Origin: Trichlorobacter ammonificans
GTDB taxonomy: Bacteria > Desulfobacterota > Desulfuromonadia > Geobacterales > Pseudopelobacteraceae
Direction of reading: 5' to 3'
DNA: 64,000 bases
NCBI RefSeq assembly: GCF_933509905.1
Contig: NZ_OW150024.1
Coordinates: forward strand, 2,530,001-2,594,000
Shown here in pieces: positions 26,427 through 35,779 of this stretch (the stretch's first letter is position 1; each line of letters starts with the position of its first letter). Below the pieces are notes generated by a model. The model ran no database searches. It was not told the origin of the DNA and saw nothing but the letters and a program-made list of their open reading frames with translations. A program made the translations under genes and the position numbers.

Positions 26427-27317
26427 TTGAGTCTCGATGGCATGTGCATACGCGGCACACTGCTGCGCAATGAGCCGATGAGCCGGCATACCTCCCTGAA
26501 GGTGGGGGGACCGGCCGACTTGTACGCCGTGCCCCAGGATGCGGACGATCTGCAGCAGTTGGTGCGCCAACTTCATGAACGGCAGATCCCCTGGCTGGCC
26601 ATCGGCCGGGGCTACAACCTGCTGGTGCGGGATGGCGGCATCCGCGGCGCGGTGATCTCGCTGGAACGATTCAACCGGATCGAGTCCCTGGACGAGGTCA
26701 CCATCCGGGCCGGAGCCGGCGCAGAAAACCTGACCGTGGTCCGTTTCGGCCAGGCCCTTGGCTTGGGAGGGATCGGTTTTATTGCCGGTATTCCCGGTAC
26801 CATCGGCGGCGCCATCCGGATGAACGCCGGTGCTTACGGTGAAGGGATTCTGCAGCGTACCGTCTGCATGAGCCTGCTGCGGGACGGCACGGTGCGGGAG
26901 TTCTGCATTGACGAGTTGGACTACGGCTACCGCCGCCTGGACCTGCTGCCGGGCGACCTGGTGCTGGCGGCCACGCTGCGTCTGGAACCACGAGACCCGG
27001 CAGAGACCGAGGAGGAGATTCGCAAGGATACCGAACTGCGGCGCAGCAAGCACAACGTGGGTCACCCCAGTGCCGGCTCGTTTTTTAAAAATCCGCCGGG
27101 ACAGGCTGCCTGGAAGCTGATCGATGCTGCCGGCATGCGGGGCTGCCGGGTGGGCGGAGCACTGGTCTCCGAGGTACACAGCAACTTTCTGGTCAATGCC
27201 GGCGGTGCCACGGCGGCTGATTTCCTGGCCCTGTCGGCCCGGGTCAAACAGGCGGTGTCGGCGGCATGCGGCATCACGCTGGAAGAAGAGGTCAGGATCG
27301 TGGGGGATGAGCCATGA
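26427..27317 (+). CDS. murB: UDP-N-acetylenolpyruvoylglucosamine reductase, type II
   Basis: FAD- and NADPH-dependent enzyme forming UDP-MurNAc, the substrate of MurC. The 296-residue protein has the PCMH-type FAD region ([47 protein letters not shown]) and the active-site SAGSFFKNP with its Ser proton donor; this short form matches the type II (Bacillus-like) enzymes rather than the longer E. coli type I. The TTG at 26427 is taken as start because GGAGAG lies at the right distance; ATG at 26442 is an alternative. Overlaps ddl by four bases. Confidence 0.94.
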   Translation: MSLDGMCIRGTLLRNEPMSRHTSLKVGGPADLYAVPQDADDLQQLVRQLHERQIPWLAIGRGYNLLVRDGGIRGAVISLERFNRIESLDEVTIRAGAGAENLTVVRFGQALGLGGIGFIAGIPGTIGGAIRMNAGAYGEGILQRTVCMSLLRDGTVREFCIDELDYGYRRLDLLPGDLVLAATLRLEPRDPAETEEEIRKDTELRRSKHNVGHPSAGSFFKNPPGQAAWKLIDAAGMRGCRVGGALVSEVHSNFLVNAGGATAADFLALSARVKQAVSAACGITLEEEVRIVGDEP

Positions 27318-28240
27318 AGGATAAGCGGATCGGAGTATTGATGGGAGGGTTGTCCGCCGAGCGCGACGTGTCGATCAAAAGCGGCATGGCGGTTCACCAG
27401 GCACTGCTCAAGCGGGGGTACGACAGCACCGCCATCGACGTACGCCACTCGGTGGCCGACGTGCTGCGGGAAGAGCGGATCGAGGTGGCCTTTGTGGCCC
27501 TCCATGGCCGGTACGGCGAGGATGGCTGCATCCAGGGGTTGCTGGAGCTGATGCAGATCCCCTACACCGGCTCCGGGGTGCTGGCCAGCGCCCTGGCCAT
27601 GCACAAACTGTACGCCAAGCAGGCGTTCAGCGCCGCCGGACTGCTCACCACCCCCTTCGTTGCCGTGCAGCGGGGAGCCACGATCACCCCGGAGCAGCTT
27701 CCCTTCGGCCTGCCGGCAGTAGTCAAGCCGGTGCAGGAGGGGTCGTCGGTGGGAGTGGCCATCGTCAAGCAGGCAGCCGAGCTTGCGCCGTCCCTGGACG
27801 AGGCGTTTCGTTACGACCGGATCGCCCTGGTGGAGCAGTACGTCAAGGGGCAGGAGGTACAGGTCGGCATCCTGAACGATCGGGCCATCGGCGCCATCGA
27901 GATCATCCCCAAGAAGGAGTTCTACGACTACGAGGCCAAGTATGCCGACGGCATGGCCGAACATGTTTTCCCGGCCCGTCTCGCTGCGGAGTTGTACGAA
28001 ACGGTGCAGCAGCTGGGGGTACAGGCCCACCGGGCCCTGGGCTGCTCCGGTTACAGCCGGGTGGATTTTCTGGTGACCGAGCAGGGTGACTGCTACGTGC
28101 TGGAGGTGAACACGCTGCCGGGGATGACCGCCCTGTCACTGTTGCCGGAAATCGCTCTCAAAGGAGCTGGCTTGAGTTTCGAGGATCTGGTGGAAGAGAT
28201 CCTCAGTACCGCCGGCCTGAAAACGGGCTCCGGCGCATGA
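27314..28240 (+). CDS. ddl: D-alanine:D-alanine ligase
   Basis: ATP-grasp enzyme making the D-Ala-D-Ala dipeptide used by MurF. The 308 residues include the N-terminal [30 protein letters not shown] near 62, [11 protein letters not shown] near 140 and the metal-binding [15 protein letters not shown] near 265. Its place between murB and ftsQ is the standard dcw order. Both ends overlap neighbours by four bases (ATGA), so translation is coupled with murB and ftsQ. Confidence 0.96.
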   Translation: MKDKRIGVLMGGLSAERDVSIKSGMAVHQALLKRGYDSTAIDVRHSVADVLREERIEVAFVALHGRYGEDGCIQGLLELMQIPYTGSGVLASALAMHKLYAKQAFSAAGLLTTPFVAVQRGATITPEQLPFGLPAVVKPVQEGSSVGVAIVKQAAELAPSLDEAFRYDRIALVEQYVKGQEVQVGILNDRAIGAIEIIPKKEFYDYEAKYADGMAEHVFPARLAAELYETVQQLGVQAHRALGCSGYSRVDFLVTEQGDCYVLEVNTLPGMTALSLLPEIALKGAGLSFEDLVEEILSTAGLKTGSGA

Positions 28241-29070
28241 TGGCGGATCTGCGCCATCTCGACGGTTCCCGCGGTCGCAGCAAGGTTGCGCAGAACCGTA
28301 TGAAGGTCAAGAAGGAGCCCATTGACCTGCGTACCTACGTGCTGCCGCTGGTGCGGGTCGGCAGCCGGGCGATGCTGGTGCTGCTGCTGGGTGGCCTGTT
28401 GGCCGCTTCCGTGCACCGTTTGACCAAAACAACTTCGTTTCCGGTACAGAAGATCGATATTACCGGCACCCAACGGTTGACCCGCGCAGAAGTCCTGGCT
28501 TTGGGCGGCGTCTCCATCGGGGAAAACATGCTCGCCCTGCGGCTGAAGTCCATCGGCGGGCAGATCGCCGCCAACCCCTGGGTAGCCGATGTCAGGGTGC
28601 AACGCTTCTTTCCGGGCACGCTGGCGGTCAGCATCACGGAACGGGAACCGGTGGCAGTGGTCAACCTGGGACTGCTCTACTACCTGGACGCCCAGGGAGA
28701 ACCGTTCAAGCCGCTCAACTTCGGTGACAAGCTGGACTACCCGGTGGTCTCCGGCTTCACCGAGGAGGATCTGGGCAGCGATCCGGCGGGAACCCGCGAA
28801 GCGTTGAAAAACGCCTGTGAACTGCTTGCCGCGCTACAACGGCAGGGAGCTTTTCTCCTTGCGGATGTATCGGAGATTCATTACGATAAGGGCCACGGTT
28901 TTACCCTGTACACCACCTCCGGCGCAGTTCCCGTCAGAATCGGCATGTCGGATTTCACAGAAAAACTGAACCGTTTTGCCCGTATCTACGAACACCTGAA
29001 GGACCGGCACCCCGACCTGCGCCGGATCGACCTGGATTACAGCGACAGAATCGTCGTCACCAAGAGCTGA
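28237..29070 (+). CDS. ftsQ: cell division protein FtsQ
   Basis: Bitopic inner-membrane protein of the FtsQBL complex that links early and late division proteins. The 277 residues comprise a basic cytoplasmic N-terminus (about 1-40), a membrane helix (about 42-65, including [13 protein letters not shown]), a POTRA domain starting [20 protein letters not shown] near 68, and a beta domain to the end ([13 protein letters not shown]). It is coupled to ddl by an ATGA overlap and followed by ftsA after 38 bases. Confidence 0.92.
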   Translation: MMADLRHLDGSRGRSKVAQNRMKVKKEPIDLRTYVLPLVRVGSRAMLVLLLGGLLAASVHRLTKTTSFPVQKIDITGTQRLTRAEVLALGGVSIGENMLALRLKSIGGQIAANPWVADVRVQRFFPGTLAVSITEREPVAVVNLGLLYYLDAQGEPFKPLNFGDKLDYPVVSGFTEEDLGSDPAGTREALKNACELLAALQRQGAFLLADVSEIHYDKGHGFTLYTTSGAVPVRIGMSDFTEKLNRFARIYEHLKDRHPDLRRIDLDYSDRIVVTKS

Positions 29071-29108
29071 ACGGAACACCGTACTAATTTCCCACGGAGG
29101 GGAACGCT

Positions 29109-30344
29109 ATGTCCGCCAAGAGAGACAACCTGATTGTCGGCCTCGACATCGGGACCACTAAAATCTGCGCCATTGTCGGTAATGTTACCGAGGACGGCAT
29201 TGAGATCGTCGGCATCGGCACCAGTCCTTCCAGTGGTCTGCGCAAAGGGGTTGTCATCAACATCGAGAGCACGGTGACCGCGATCCGCAAAGCGATCGAC
29301 GAAGCCGAGCTGATGGCCGGCTGCGAGATCAAGTCGGTCTACGCCGGCATCGCCGGCGGCCATATCAAGGGGATCAACTCCCAGGGGGTGATCGCCATCA
29401 AGAACCGTGAAGTCTCCCCCGAGGACGTGCGCCGGGTCATCGACGCCGCCAAGGCCATCGCCATCCCGATGGACCGGGAAGTGATCCATATTCTTCCCCA
29501 GGAATTCATCATCGACGAGCAGGACGGCATCCGCGAGCCGCTGGGAATGAGCGGTGTCCGCCTGGAGGCCAAGGTCCATATCGTCACCGGCGCCGTGGCC
29601 AGCGCCCAGAACATCGTCAAATCCTGCAACCGGGCCGGCCTGGACGTGGCCGACATCGTCCTGGAGCAACTCGCCTCTTCCGAGGCGGTCCTCTCGCCGG
29701 ACGAGAAGGAACTGGGGGTCTGCCTGGTGGATATCGGCGGCGGCACCACTGATATCGCCATCTTCTCCGAAGGTGCCATCAAGTACACCTCAGTGTTGGG
29801 ACTGGGGGGGAACCATCTGACCAACGATATCGCCGTCGGCCTGCGCACCCCCATGGCCGAGGCGGAAAAAATCAAGCGCAACCACGGCTGCTGCCTCTCT
29901 TCCCTGGTGGGCAAGGATGACAAGATCGAAGTCCCCAGCGTCGGCGGCCGTAAGCCGCGGGAACTTTCCCGTACGGTTTTATGCGAAATCCTGGGCCCCC
30001 GGGTCGAAGAATTGTTCACCCTGGTAAACCGTGAAATCGTCAAATCGGGACTTGAAGATTCCATTGCATCCGGGGTTGTAATTACCGGCGGATCGAGTAT
30101 ACTTGACGGGATGCCGGAGCTGGCAGAACAGATTTTCAACCTGCCGGTACGCCGCGGAATCCCCCAGAAGATCGGCGGACTTATTGACGTCGTCAACTCT
30201 CCGGTTTATTCAACGGGTGTGGGCCTGATCATTTACGGCAGTCGAAATCTCGGCCCCCGTGAGTTTCCGGCCACCAAGTCGGAAGACAGTATCTTCAACA
30301 CGGCAGCCCGCCGCATGAAGAGTTGGTTCCGGGAGTTCTTCTGA
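29109..30344 (+). CDS. ftsA: cell division protein FtsA
   Basis: Actin-like ATPase that tethers FtsZ filaments to the membrane. The 411 residues show the phosphate-1 loop VGLDIGTTKICAIVG, the SHS2/1C subdomain (about 85-165), phosphate-2 VDIGGGTTDIAIF near 205, and VITGGSSILDGM near 330. The C-terminal AARRMKSWFREFF is an amphipathic membrane-targeting helix. CGGAGGGG lies about eight bases before the ATG. It is the penultimate operon gene, 78 bases before ftsZ. Confidence 0.96.
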   Translation: MSAKRDNLIVGLDIGTTKICAIVGNVTEDGIEIVGIGTSPSSGLRKGVVINIESTVTAIRKAIDEAELMAGCEIKSVYAGIAGGHIKGINSQGVIAIKNREVSPEDVRRVIDAAKAIAIPMDREVIHILPQEFIIDEQDGIREPLGMSGVRLEAKVHIVTGAVASAQNIVKSCNRAGLDVADIVLEQLASSEAVLSPDEKELGVCLVDIGGGTTDIAIFSEGAIKYTSVLGLGGNHLTNDIAVGLRTPMAEAEKIKRNHGCCLSSLVGKDDKIEVPSVGGRKPRELSRTVLCEILGPRVEELFTLVNREIVKSGLEDSIASGVVITGGSSILDGMPELAEQIFNLPVRRGIPQKIGGLIDVVNSPVYSTGVGLIIYGSRNLGPREFPATKSEDSIFNTAARRMKSWFREFF

Positions 30345-30422
30345 GAGCCGGACCCTGACGCATCATCAAGGCAACAACCTCTTACAACACTACATTAATT
30401 TACTTGAAAAAGGGGGGGGCGG

Positions 30423-31589
30423 ATGTTCGAGTTTGACGAATCCATCGAGCAGAGCGCAGTGATCAAGGTTATCGGGGTCGGTGGTGGCGGCGGCAATGCC
30501 GTCAACACCATGGTGGCCTGCGGCATGAACAAGGTGGAATTCATCGTTGCCAACACTGATTCCCAGGCGCTCCGCTCCTCCAAAGCCCCCGTCAAAATTC
30601 CGTTGGGCGGCCAGCTCACCAAAGGGCTCGGCGCCGGCGCCAACCCCAACATCGGACGTGATGCGGCACTCGAGGACCGCGAACGCCTCACCGACATCGT
30701 CAAAGGGGCCGACATGGTCTTCATCGCCGCCGGCATGGGCGGCGGCACCGGTACCGGCGCCGCGCCGGTCATTGCTGAAGTGGCCCGCGAGGCCGGGGTG
30801 CTCACCGTCGGCATCGTCACCAAGCCGTTTTCCCGCGAAGGCAAGCAGCGGATGGCCAAGGCCGAGGAAGGTATCCGCGCCCTCAAGCAGCATGTCGACT
30901 CGCTCATCATCATCCCCAACGACCGTCTGATCAGCATCGCCCCCCGCTCCCTCGGCATTCTCGACGCCTTCAAGCCCTCCGATGACGTGCTCCGTCAGGC
31001 GGTCCAAGGCATCTCCGATCTGATCACCACCTCCGGTTTCATCAACGTCGACTTTGCCGACGTGAAAGCGATCATGAGCGAGCGCGGCATGGCCATGATG
31101 GGCATCGGCATTGCCACCGGCGACAACCGGGCCGCCGAGGCCGCCACCAAGGCGATTTCCTCGCCGCTGCTGGAAGATATCGACGTTTCCGGCGCCCGCG
31201 GCGTACTGGTCAACATCACCGGCTCCTCCGCCATGACCATGGACGACTTCGACGCCGTCAACAAGACCATCCACGAGAAAGTCCACGAAGACGCCAACAT
31301 CATCATCGGTGTGGTCATCGACGAATCCCTGGGGGAAACCGTCAAGGTCACCGCCATTGTCACCGGGTTCGGCGACCGTTTCGACGCTACCGGCCATGTC
31401 CGCACCATGTCGCCCCTCACCACCCTGCATAAACCGGTGACACCGGTGACCAGCATCGACACCCCCACCTTTATCAGAGACCGTCAGAAGAGCGAGGGGG
31501 GACGTCCGGTCCGCCACGTCGGCTCGGTCTCCTTCGACGATGAGGATACCTACGACATCCCCACGTTCCTGCGCAAGTCGGTTGACTGA
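30423..31589 (+). CDS. ftsZ: cell division protein FtsZ
   Basis: Tubulin-like GTPase that forms the Z ring. The 388 residues include the N-terminal [13 protein letters not shown], the tubulin signature [14 protein letters not shown] near 105, and [15 protein letters not shown] near 205 with the catalytic T7-loop Asp residues. A short variable linker precedes the conserved C-terminal peptide DIPTFLRKS, the FtsA/ZipA docking site. A run of eight Gs precedes the ATG and serves as ribosome site. A strong terminator 25 bases after the stop ends the operon. Confidence 0.98.
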   Translation: MFEFDESIEQSAVIKVIGVGGGGGNAVNTMVACGMNKVEFIVANTDSQALRSSKAPVKIPLGGQLTKGLGAGANPNIGRDAALEDRERLTDIVKGADMVFIAAGMGGGTGTGAAPVIAEVAREAGVLTVGIVTKPFSREGKQRMAKAEEGIRALKQHVDSLIIIPNDRLISIAPRSLGILDAFKPSDDVLRQAVQGISDLITTSGFINVDFADVKAIMSERGMAMMGIGIATGDNRAAEAATKAISSPLLEDIDVSGARGVLVNITGSSAMTMDDFDAVNKTIHEKVHEDANIIIGVVIDESLGETVKVTAIVTGFGDRFDATGHVRTMSPLTTLHKPVTPVTSIDTPTFIRDRQKSEGGRPVRHVGSVSFDDEDTYDIPTFLRKSVD

Positions 31590-31613
31590 ACCCGACCAGC
31601 TGCCTGAACCAGC

Positions 31614-31650
31614 ACGGCCTCCGGAGCAATCCGGAGGCCGTTTCAATTTG
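31614..31650 (+). terminator. terminator of the dcw operon
   Basis: Perfect 11-bp stem ACGGCCTCCGG (31614-31624) / CCGGAGGCCGT (31631-31641) with a 6-base loop, then TTCAATTT. Also near the 3' end of the convergent minus-strand gene at 31734. Confidence 0.85.
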
Positions 31651-31733
31651 AACGATCTTTTTTGCTTCGCCCACCACCAAGTCAGCAAGCAGGCATTAAC
31701 GGGGCAATCAAAGCACCGCTGCCGGAACAGGAC

Positions 31734-31916
31734 TCAGGTGTTGCAGTCATGGGCGTACATCATCACCAACCGCGCCCGGTTCTCCAGGCAACGGGGGCAG
31801 AGCTCCCCGCCATCCCTCCAGACCTCCTCAGCCAACCAGGCACCGGCTTCCTGAAAGATGGACGACACCGGCACGGTTTCGTCGAACTCTTCACGACAGA
31901 GCGTACACCGCTTCAT
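31734..31916 (-). CDS. small four-cysteine zinc-finger-like protein (60 aa)
   Basis: A 60-residue protein starting MKRCTLCREEFDE and holding a second CxxC, GELCPRCLENRARL, about 35 residues later. Two CxxC pairs suggest one bound zinc. The ATG at 31916 overlaps the stop of the radical SAM gene (ATGA) and has GGAG seven bases upstream; a longer in-frame start at 31997 lies within the radical SAM gene and lacks support. Tight coupling to a radical SAM enzyme suggests a shared task, but I cannot name a family. A lone Cys sits just before the C-terminus (HDCNT). Confidence 0.6.
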   Translation of the reverse strand: MKRCTLCREEFDETVPVSSIFQEAGAWLAEEVWRDGGELCPRCLENRARLVMMYAHDCNT

Positions 31917-33544
31917 ACCGGCACTCCGACAACCGCCATGGCGGCCCGGTACTCCGTTGCCAGTGTTGCCGTATCGGCGCTGCTGACCGCGTCCCATGGC
32001 AACGACTCATCAAGCGCCAGCGTGGCAGTGACGCGGCTCTCCACGTCGAGAGCACACTGCTTGGCAGCCTTACGCAGATTCAGCCCTTGGGACATGGCCT
32101 GCAGCAACGGCGTCAACTCCCGGCCGCCGCGGGAGAGCAGCGCCTGCAGTACGGCACCGTGCAGCTCCTCAACCTTGAGCCGCACGTTGGGGATCGGCCG
32201 CACTCCTTTTTCCAGCAGAGCGACCCGGCGTTGCAACTCCTTCAGGGGACACATGCCGGCCCATTGCAGCGGCGTGAACGGCTTGGGAATAAACGGGTTG
32301 ACCGACAGGGTGATCTCCCCCAGACGTTTGTGACGCCGCGCCTGGGCCACCACCGTTGCCTGCACGGCAGCGGTGAGCCGGATCAGTTCTTCCAGATCTT
32401 CGTCGGTCTCACCCGGCAGGCCGATAATTACGTACAGTTTCAGGTTAAGGATACCGGCGTCGGCCACCAGCTCGACAGCACGCAGAATCTGCTCCTCGGT
32501 CAGATTCTTGCGGATCATGTCCCGCATCCGCTGGGAGCCGCCTTCAGGTGCCAGAGAGACGGTCTTATGGCCGCTGCGGGCCAGCAGCTCCAACAGCTCC
32601 GGGGTCAGCCGGTCGATCCGCAGGGACGAGAGCGAGGGCGCTCCCCCTTCTGCCACGATAAAATGGCACACCTCCGTGATGGCGGGATGGTCGGATACCG
32701 CAGCCCCCACCAGGCCGATGGTACCACGTTGCCGCAGCCCTTCCCGACAGGCCTCCAGCAGCCGCTCCAGCGGCTGCCAGCGAAACGGCTGCCAGACAAA
32801 GCCCGCGGCGCAGAAGCGACAGCCCCGGGGGCAGCCCCGGCTCACCTCCACCAGGAACATGTTCCCGAATTCGGTGTCCTCGGTCAGGATCGTTGAGCAG
32901 GAGGGTGGAGCATCCACGGGGGCGCAGAGCCTGGCCACCGGCTGGCGGAACGGCAGAGAGGGTACGTACATGCCGGGCAGCTCCGCTGCGGCGGTCAGCA
33001 GTTCGGTGCGGGAGCTGCTGGCCTGAGCACGCAGGAACCTGCAGAGGGGCGGGATCAACGTTTCCCCCTCCCCCACCGCGATCAGGTCGAAAAACGGGGC
33101 CGCTGGTTCGGGATTGAGGAAACAGGCGGCGCCGCCGCCGATGATCAGCGGGTCGGCCGCCCCCCGGTCGGCTGCCAGCTCCGGGATACGGGCCAGGCGG
33201 AGTATCTGGGGGATAGCGATGAAGTCGGGCTCAAAGGAGACCGAGAAGGCGATCACGGCGAAGTCGGACAACGGTCGCCCCGACTCCAGGGAGAGCAGCG
33301 TGGCACCGCTTTTGGCGTACTCGGCCAATTCCTCCCGGTCCGGGAGAAAGGCCCGTTCGCAGACCGTGTCAGGCTGGTCGTTGAACAACCGGTGGACCGC
33401 CTGAAATCCCAGGCTGCTCATGGCGGTATGGTACCGGTTGGGATAGACCAGGCAGACCGACAGCGCCCCACCCCGACCGGAGGGGGCGGTTTCCGCTTCA
33501 GCAGCGCGGCGGCGGCGCTGTATTTCCCTGATGACGCGGCTCAC
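31913..33544 (-). CDS. B12-binding-like radical SAM protein
   Basis: A 543-residue radical SAM enzyme of unknown substrate. The N-terminal 200 residues look like a cobalamin-binding-type Rossmann domain (LIIGGGAACFLNPEPAAPFF, IAVGEGETLIPPL), as in YgiQ/TIGR03960-like proteins, though the DxHxxG cobalamin motif is not evident. The cluster motif SRGCPRGCRFCAAG (CxxxCxxC) is near residue 240, followed by SLAPEGGSQRMRD near 330 and YVIIGLPGETDEDLEELIR near 370. It is coupled to the 60-residue zinc-finger-like protein by an ATGA overlap. Confidence 0.82.
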   Translation of the reverse strand: MSRVIREIQRRRRAAEAETAPSGRGGALSVCLVYPNRYHTAMSSLGFQAVHRLFNDQPDTVCERAFLPDREELAEYAKSGATLLSLESGRPLSDFAVIAFSVSFEPDFIAIPQILRLARIPELAADRGAADPLIIGGGAACFLNPEPAAPFFDLIAVGEGETLIPPLCRFLRAQASSSRTELLTAAAELPGMYVPSLPFRQPVARLCAPVDAPPSCSTILTEDTEFGNMFLVEVSRGCPRGCRFCAAGFVWQPFRWQPLERLLEACREGLRQRGTIGLVGAAVSDHPAITEVCHFIVAEGGAPSLSSLRIDRLTPELLELLARSGHKTVSLAPEGGSQRMRDMIRKNLTEEQILRAVELVADAGILNLKLYVIIGLPGETDEDLEELIRLTAAVQATVVAQARRHKRLGEITLSVNPFIPKPFTPLQWAGMCPLKELQRRVALLEKGVRPIPNVRLKVEELHGAVLQALLSRGGRELTPLLQAMSQGLNLRKAAKQCALDVESRVTATLALDESLPWDAVSSADTATLATEYRAAMAVVGVPV

Positions 33545-33662
33545 CGTGCCGGTTCCGTTCCCACCCTCGGCGGCCGGTTGCTGTTGTCATTGCACATGAT
33601 CACGGACTCGTCACCGCTGCGGCGGACGTTGCCATGGTATTCTCCCCAGTATGAAACATCAC

Positions 33663-33708
33663 GGGTATCCCGCAGTCCGGCGGCGTCAGGCCGCCCACTG
33701 CGGTACCC
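33663..33708 (+). promoter_or_regulatory. long composite hairpin in the Nramp leader
   Basis: Nested pairing GGGTA (33663-33667) / TACCC (33704-33708), CCGCAGT (33670-33676) / ACTGCGG (33697-33703), and GGCGGC (33679-33684) / GCCGCC (33690-33695) with loop GTCAG. There is no T run, so it is not a simple terminator. It does not match the yybP-ykoY manganese riboswitch consensus I know. A weak -10-like TATGAA at 33650 would place it at the very 5' end of the transcript. Confidence 0.5.
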
Positions 33709-33747
33709 CCTCGACAGCCCCCGGCAGATGGAGTATGACTACTGTCC

Positions 33748-35013
33748 ATGAAATGGCTTGAGCATATAGGGCAGCAGGCATCACGACTGGCATCGCTGGA
33801 ACTCTTCCGCTTCATCGGCCCCGGTTTCTTCGTCACGGTCGGCTTCATTGACCCCGGCAACTGGGTCACCAACGTGGCGGCCGGCGCCCAGTTCGGCTAC
33901 GCACTGCTCTGGGTCGTCACCTTGTCCACCATCATCCTGATCATCATCCAGCACAACGCAGCCCACCTGGGGATCGTCACCGGCCTCTGCCTGTCGGAGG
34001 CAGCCTCGAAGTTTTTCCGTCCCTGGCTCCGCTTTATCATGCTGGGCAGCGCCATGGCCGCCTGCATCTCCACCGCCCTGGCAGAGCTGCTGGGGGCAGC
34101 CATCGGGCTCACCATGCTGACCGGCCTTCCCCTCCCGTTCGGCGCTCTGCTTTCCGCCCTCTTTTCGGCCTGGATGCTTTTTTCCAAGAACTATCAGCGG
34201 CTGGAGAAGTGGATCATGGGGTTCATTTCCCTGATCGGTCTCTCCTTCATCTTCGAACTCTGCCTGGCCGACATTTCCTGGAACAACGTGGTGACCGGCT
34301 GGGTAACCCCTACGGTGCCCCACGGCGCCCTGCCGGTCATCATGGGGGTACTGGGGGCGGTGGTCATGCCCCACAACATTTTTCTGCATTCCGAAGTGAT
34401 CCAGAGCCGCCAGTGGCACCAGCAGGGGGATGACATCATCAGGAAGCAGCTCAAGTTCGAGTTTTTCGATACCCTGTTCAGCATGGGGGTCGGCTGGGCC
34501 ATCAACAGCGCCATGATCATCATGGCGGCGGCGGTATTTTTCAGTCACGGCATCACGGTCACGGAGCTGCCCCAGGTGATGACCACCCTGCAACCGATCT
34601 TCGGCCGCCTCGCGGCGGTGGTGTTTGCGTTGGGGCTTCTGTTCGCCGGCCTGGCCTCGTCGGTCACCGCCGCCATGGCGGGAGGCAGCGTTTTTGCCGG
34701 CATCTACCGCGAGCCGTTCGACATGGCCGATCCCCACTCACGAACCGGACTGGCCATGACCCTCGGCGGCGCCCTGCTGGCAATTCTGCTCCTGGGCGAC
34801 CCCTTCAAGGGGATTCTCTGGAGTCAGATCGCCCTGTCGCTGCAACTCCCCCTGACCATCGTACCGCTGATCATGCTGACTTCATCCCGGGAGGTGATGG
34901 GGGAGTATGCCAACACCCGCTACGGCGCCGCAGTACTCTGGATCGTCGGCCTGGTCGTGATCGCCCTGAATGTGGCGCTGCTGGCCGACATGGCCGGATT
35001 TCCCCTCATCTGA
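33748..35013 (+). CDS. Nramp family divalent metal transporter
   Basis: Proton-coupled importer of Mn2+, Fe2+ or related ions in the inner membrane. The 421 residues span about eleven helices. Metal-site motifs are FIDPGNWVTN in helix 1 (the DPGN signature) near residue 35 and VVMPHNIFLHSE in helix 6 (the MPH signature) near residue 207, both intact. The start has only a distant GGAG. A long hairpin lies in the leader. The 3' end overlaps the convergent mlaE by eight bases. Which metal is carried is not readable from sequence; the Met in MPH favours transition metals over Mg2+. Confidence 0.92.
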   Translation: MKWLEHIGQQASRLASLELFRFIGPGFFVTVGFIDPGNWVTNVAAGAQFGYALLWVVTLSTIILIIIQHNAAHLGIVTGLCLSEAASKFFRPWLRFIMLGSAMAACISTALAELLGAAIGLTMLTGLPLPFGALLSALFSAWMLFSKNYQRLEKWIMGFISLIGLSFIFELCLADISWNNVVTGWVTPTVPHGALPVIMGVLGAVVMPHNIFLHSEVIQSRQWHQQGDDIIRKQLKFEFFDTLFSMGVGWAINSAMIIMAAAVFFSHGITVTELPQVMTTLQPIFGRLAAVVFALGLLFAGLASSVTAAMAGGSVFAGIYREPFDMADPHSRTGLAMTLGGALLAILLLGDPFKGILWSQIALSLQLPLTIVPLIMLTSSREVMGEYANTRYGAAVLWIVGLVVIALNVALLADMAGFPLI

Positions 35014-35776
35014 ACACCACGAACAGCTTGGCGATAAAGAAGTCGCACATCAGCACCATCACCGAGGAGATCACCACCGCCCGCTTGGCCGAGGCCCCCA
35101 CCCCTTCCGCCCCGCCGGCGGTATTCAGCCCCACGTAGCAGCCGGTCATGGTGATCAGACAGGCAAACACCAGCGGCTTGAATACCCCCTCCAGGTAGTC
35201 CAGCGGCACCATGAACTGGGTAAAGGTGGACAGGTACATGATCGGGCTGATGTCGTAGCCGGTGGCAATCAGGTAGCCGCCGAACATGGCGATGGCGTCG
35301 GTGATGACGGTCAGAAGCGGCAAGGCCAGCAGCATCGCCTTGAGCCGCGGGGTCACCAGCCGCTGGATGATATCGGTCCCTTCGACCCGCATGGCATCCA
35401 CCTGCTCGGTCACCACCATGGTCCCCAGTTCGGCGGTGATGGCGGAGCCCACCCGGCCGGCCACCATCAGGGCCGCCAGTACCGGCCCCAGCTCCTTGAT
35501 CATGGTGACCGCCACCATGCCGCCCACATAGCTGGTGGCGGCAAACGGCTTGAGCTGGATCAGGGCCTGCAGGGCCATGACCATGCCGGTGAACAGGCCG
35601 GTCAACAGGCAGATGAACAGGGAGGAAAAGCCCAGTTTATCGAACTGGATGGCAAAATCGCGGTAATAGGATGGTTTGCGAAATATCCTGACCAGGGCCT
35701 GGCCGGTGAGAAAGAACCAGGCCTGGAACCCGGCCAGGAAGCGGAGCACGCGCTGGTCGATCAGGGCCAGCTTCAT
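35006..35776 (-). CDS. mlaE: MlaE-type ABC transporter permease
   Basis: Inner-membrane permease of the Mla phospholipid transport system, which maintains outer-membrane lipid asymmetry. The 256 residues show five or six helices, the family hallmarks IKELGPVLAALMVAGRVGSA and AELGTMVVTEQVDAM near 95-125, and MTGCYVGLNTAGGAEGVG near 215. It begins three bases after lon ends. Unusually, the partner ATPase (mlaF) and MCE protein (mlaD) are not next to it; downstream is the convergent Nramp gene, which it overlaps by eight bases. Confidence 0.92.
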   Translation of the reverse strand: MKLALIDQRVLRFLAGFQAWFFLTGQALVRIFRKPSYYRDFAIQFDKLGFSSLFICLLTGLFTGMVMALQALIQLKPFAATSYVGGMVAVTMIKELGPVLAALMVAGRVGSAITAELGTMVVTEQVDAMRVEGTDIIQRLVTPRLKAMLLALPLLTVITDAIAMFGGYLIATGYDISPIMYLSTFTQFMVPLDYLEGVFKPLVFACLITMTGCYVGLNTAGGAEGVGASAKRAVVISSVMVLMCDFFIAKLFVVFR

Positions 35777-35779
35777 GGA

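Noticed and set aside
33663-33708. Nramp leader hairpin as a yybP-ykoY or NiCo riboswitch
   Set aside because: The conserved internal loop sequences of those classes are not present; only generic stems are seen. Kept as an unclassified hairpin.
33735-33761. Eight-codon leader ORF overlapping the Nramp start
   Set aside because: The candidate ribosome site is only one base from its ATG, too close to work, and the peptide has no feature.
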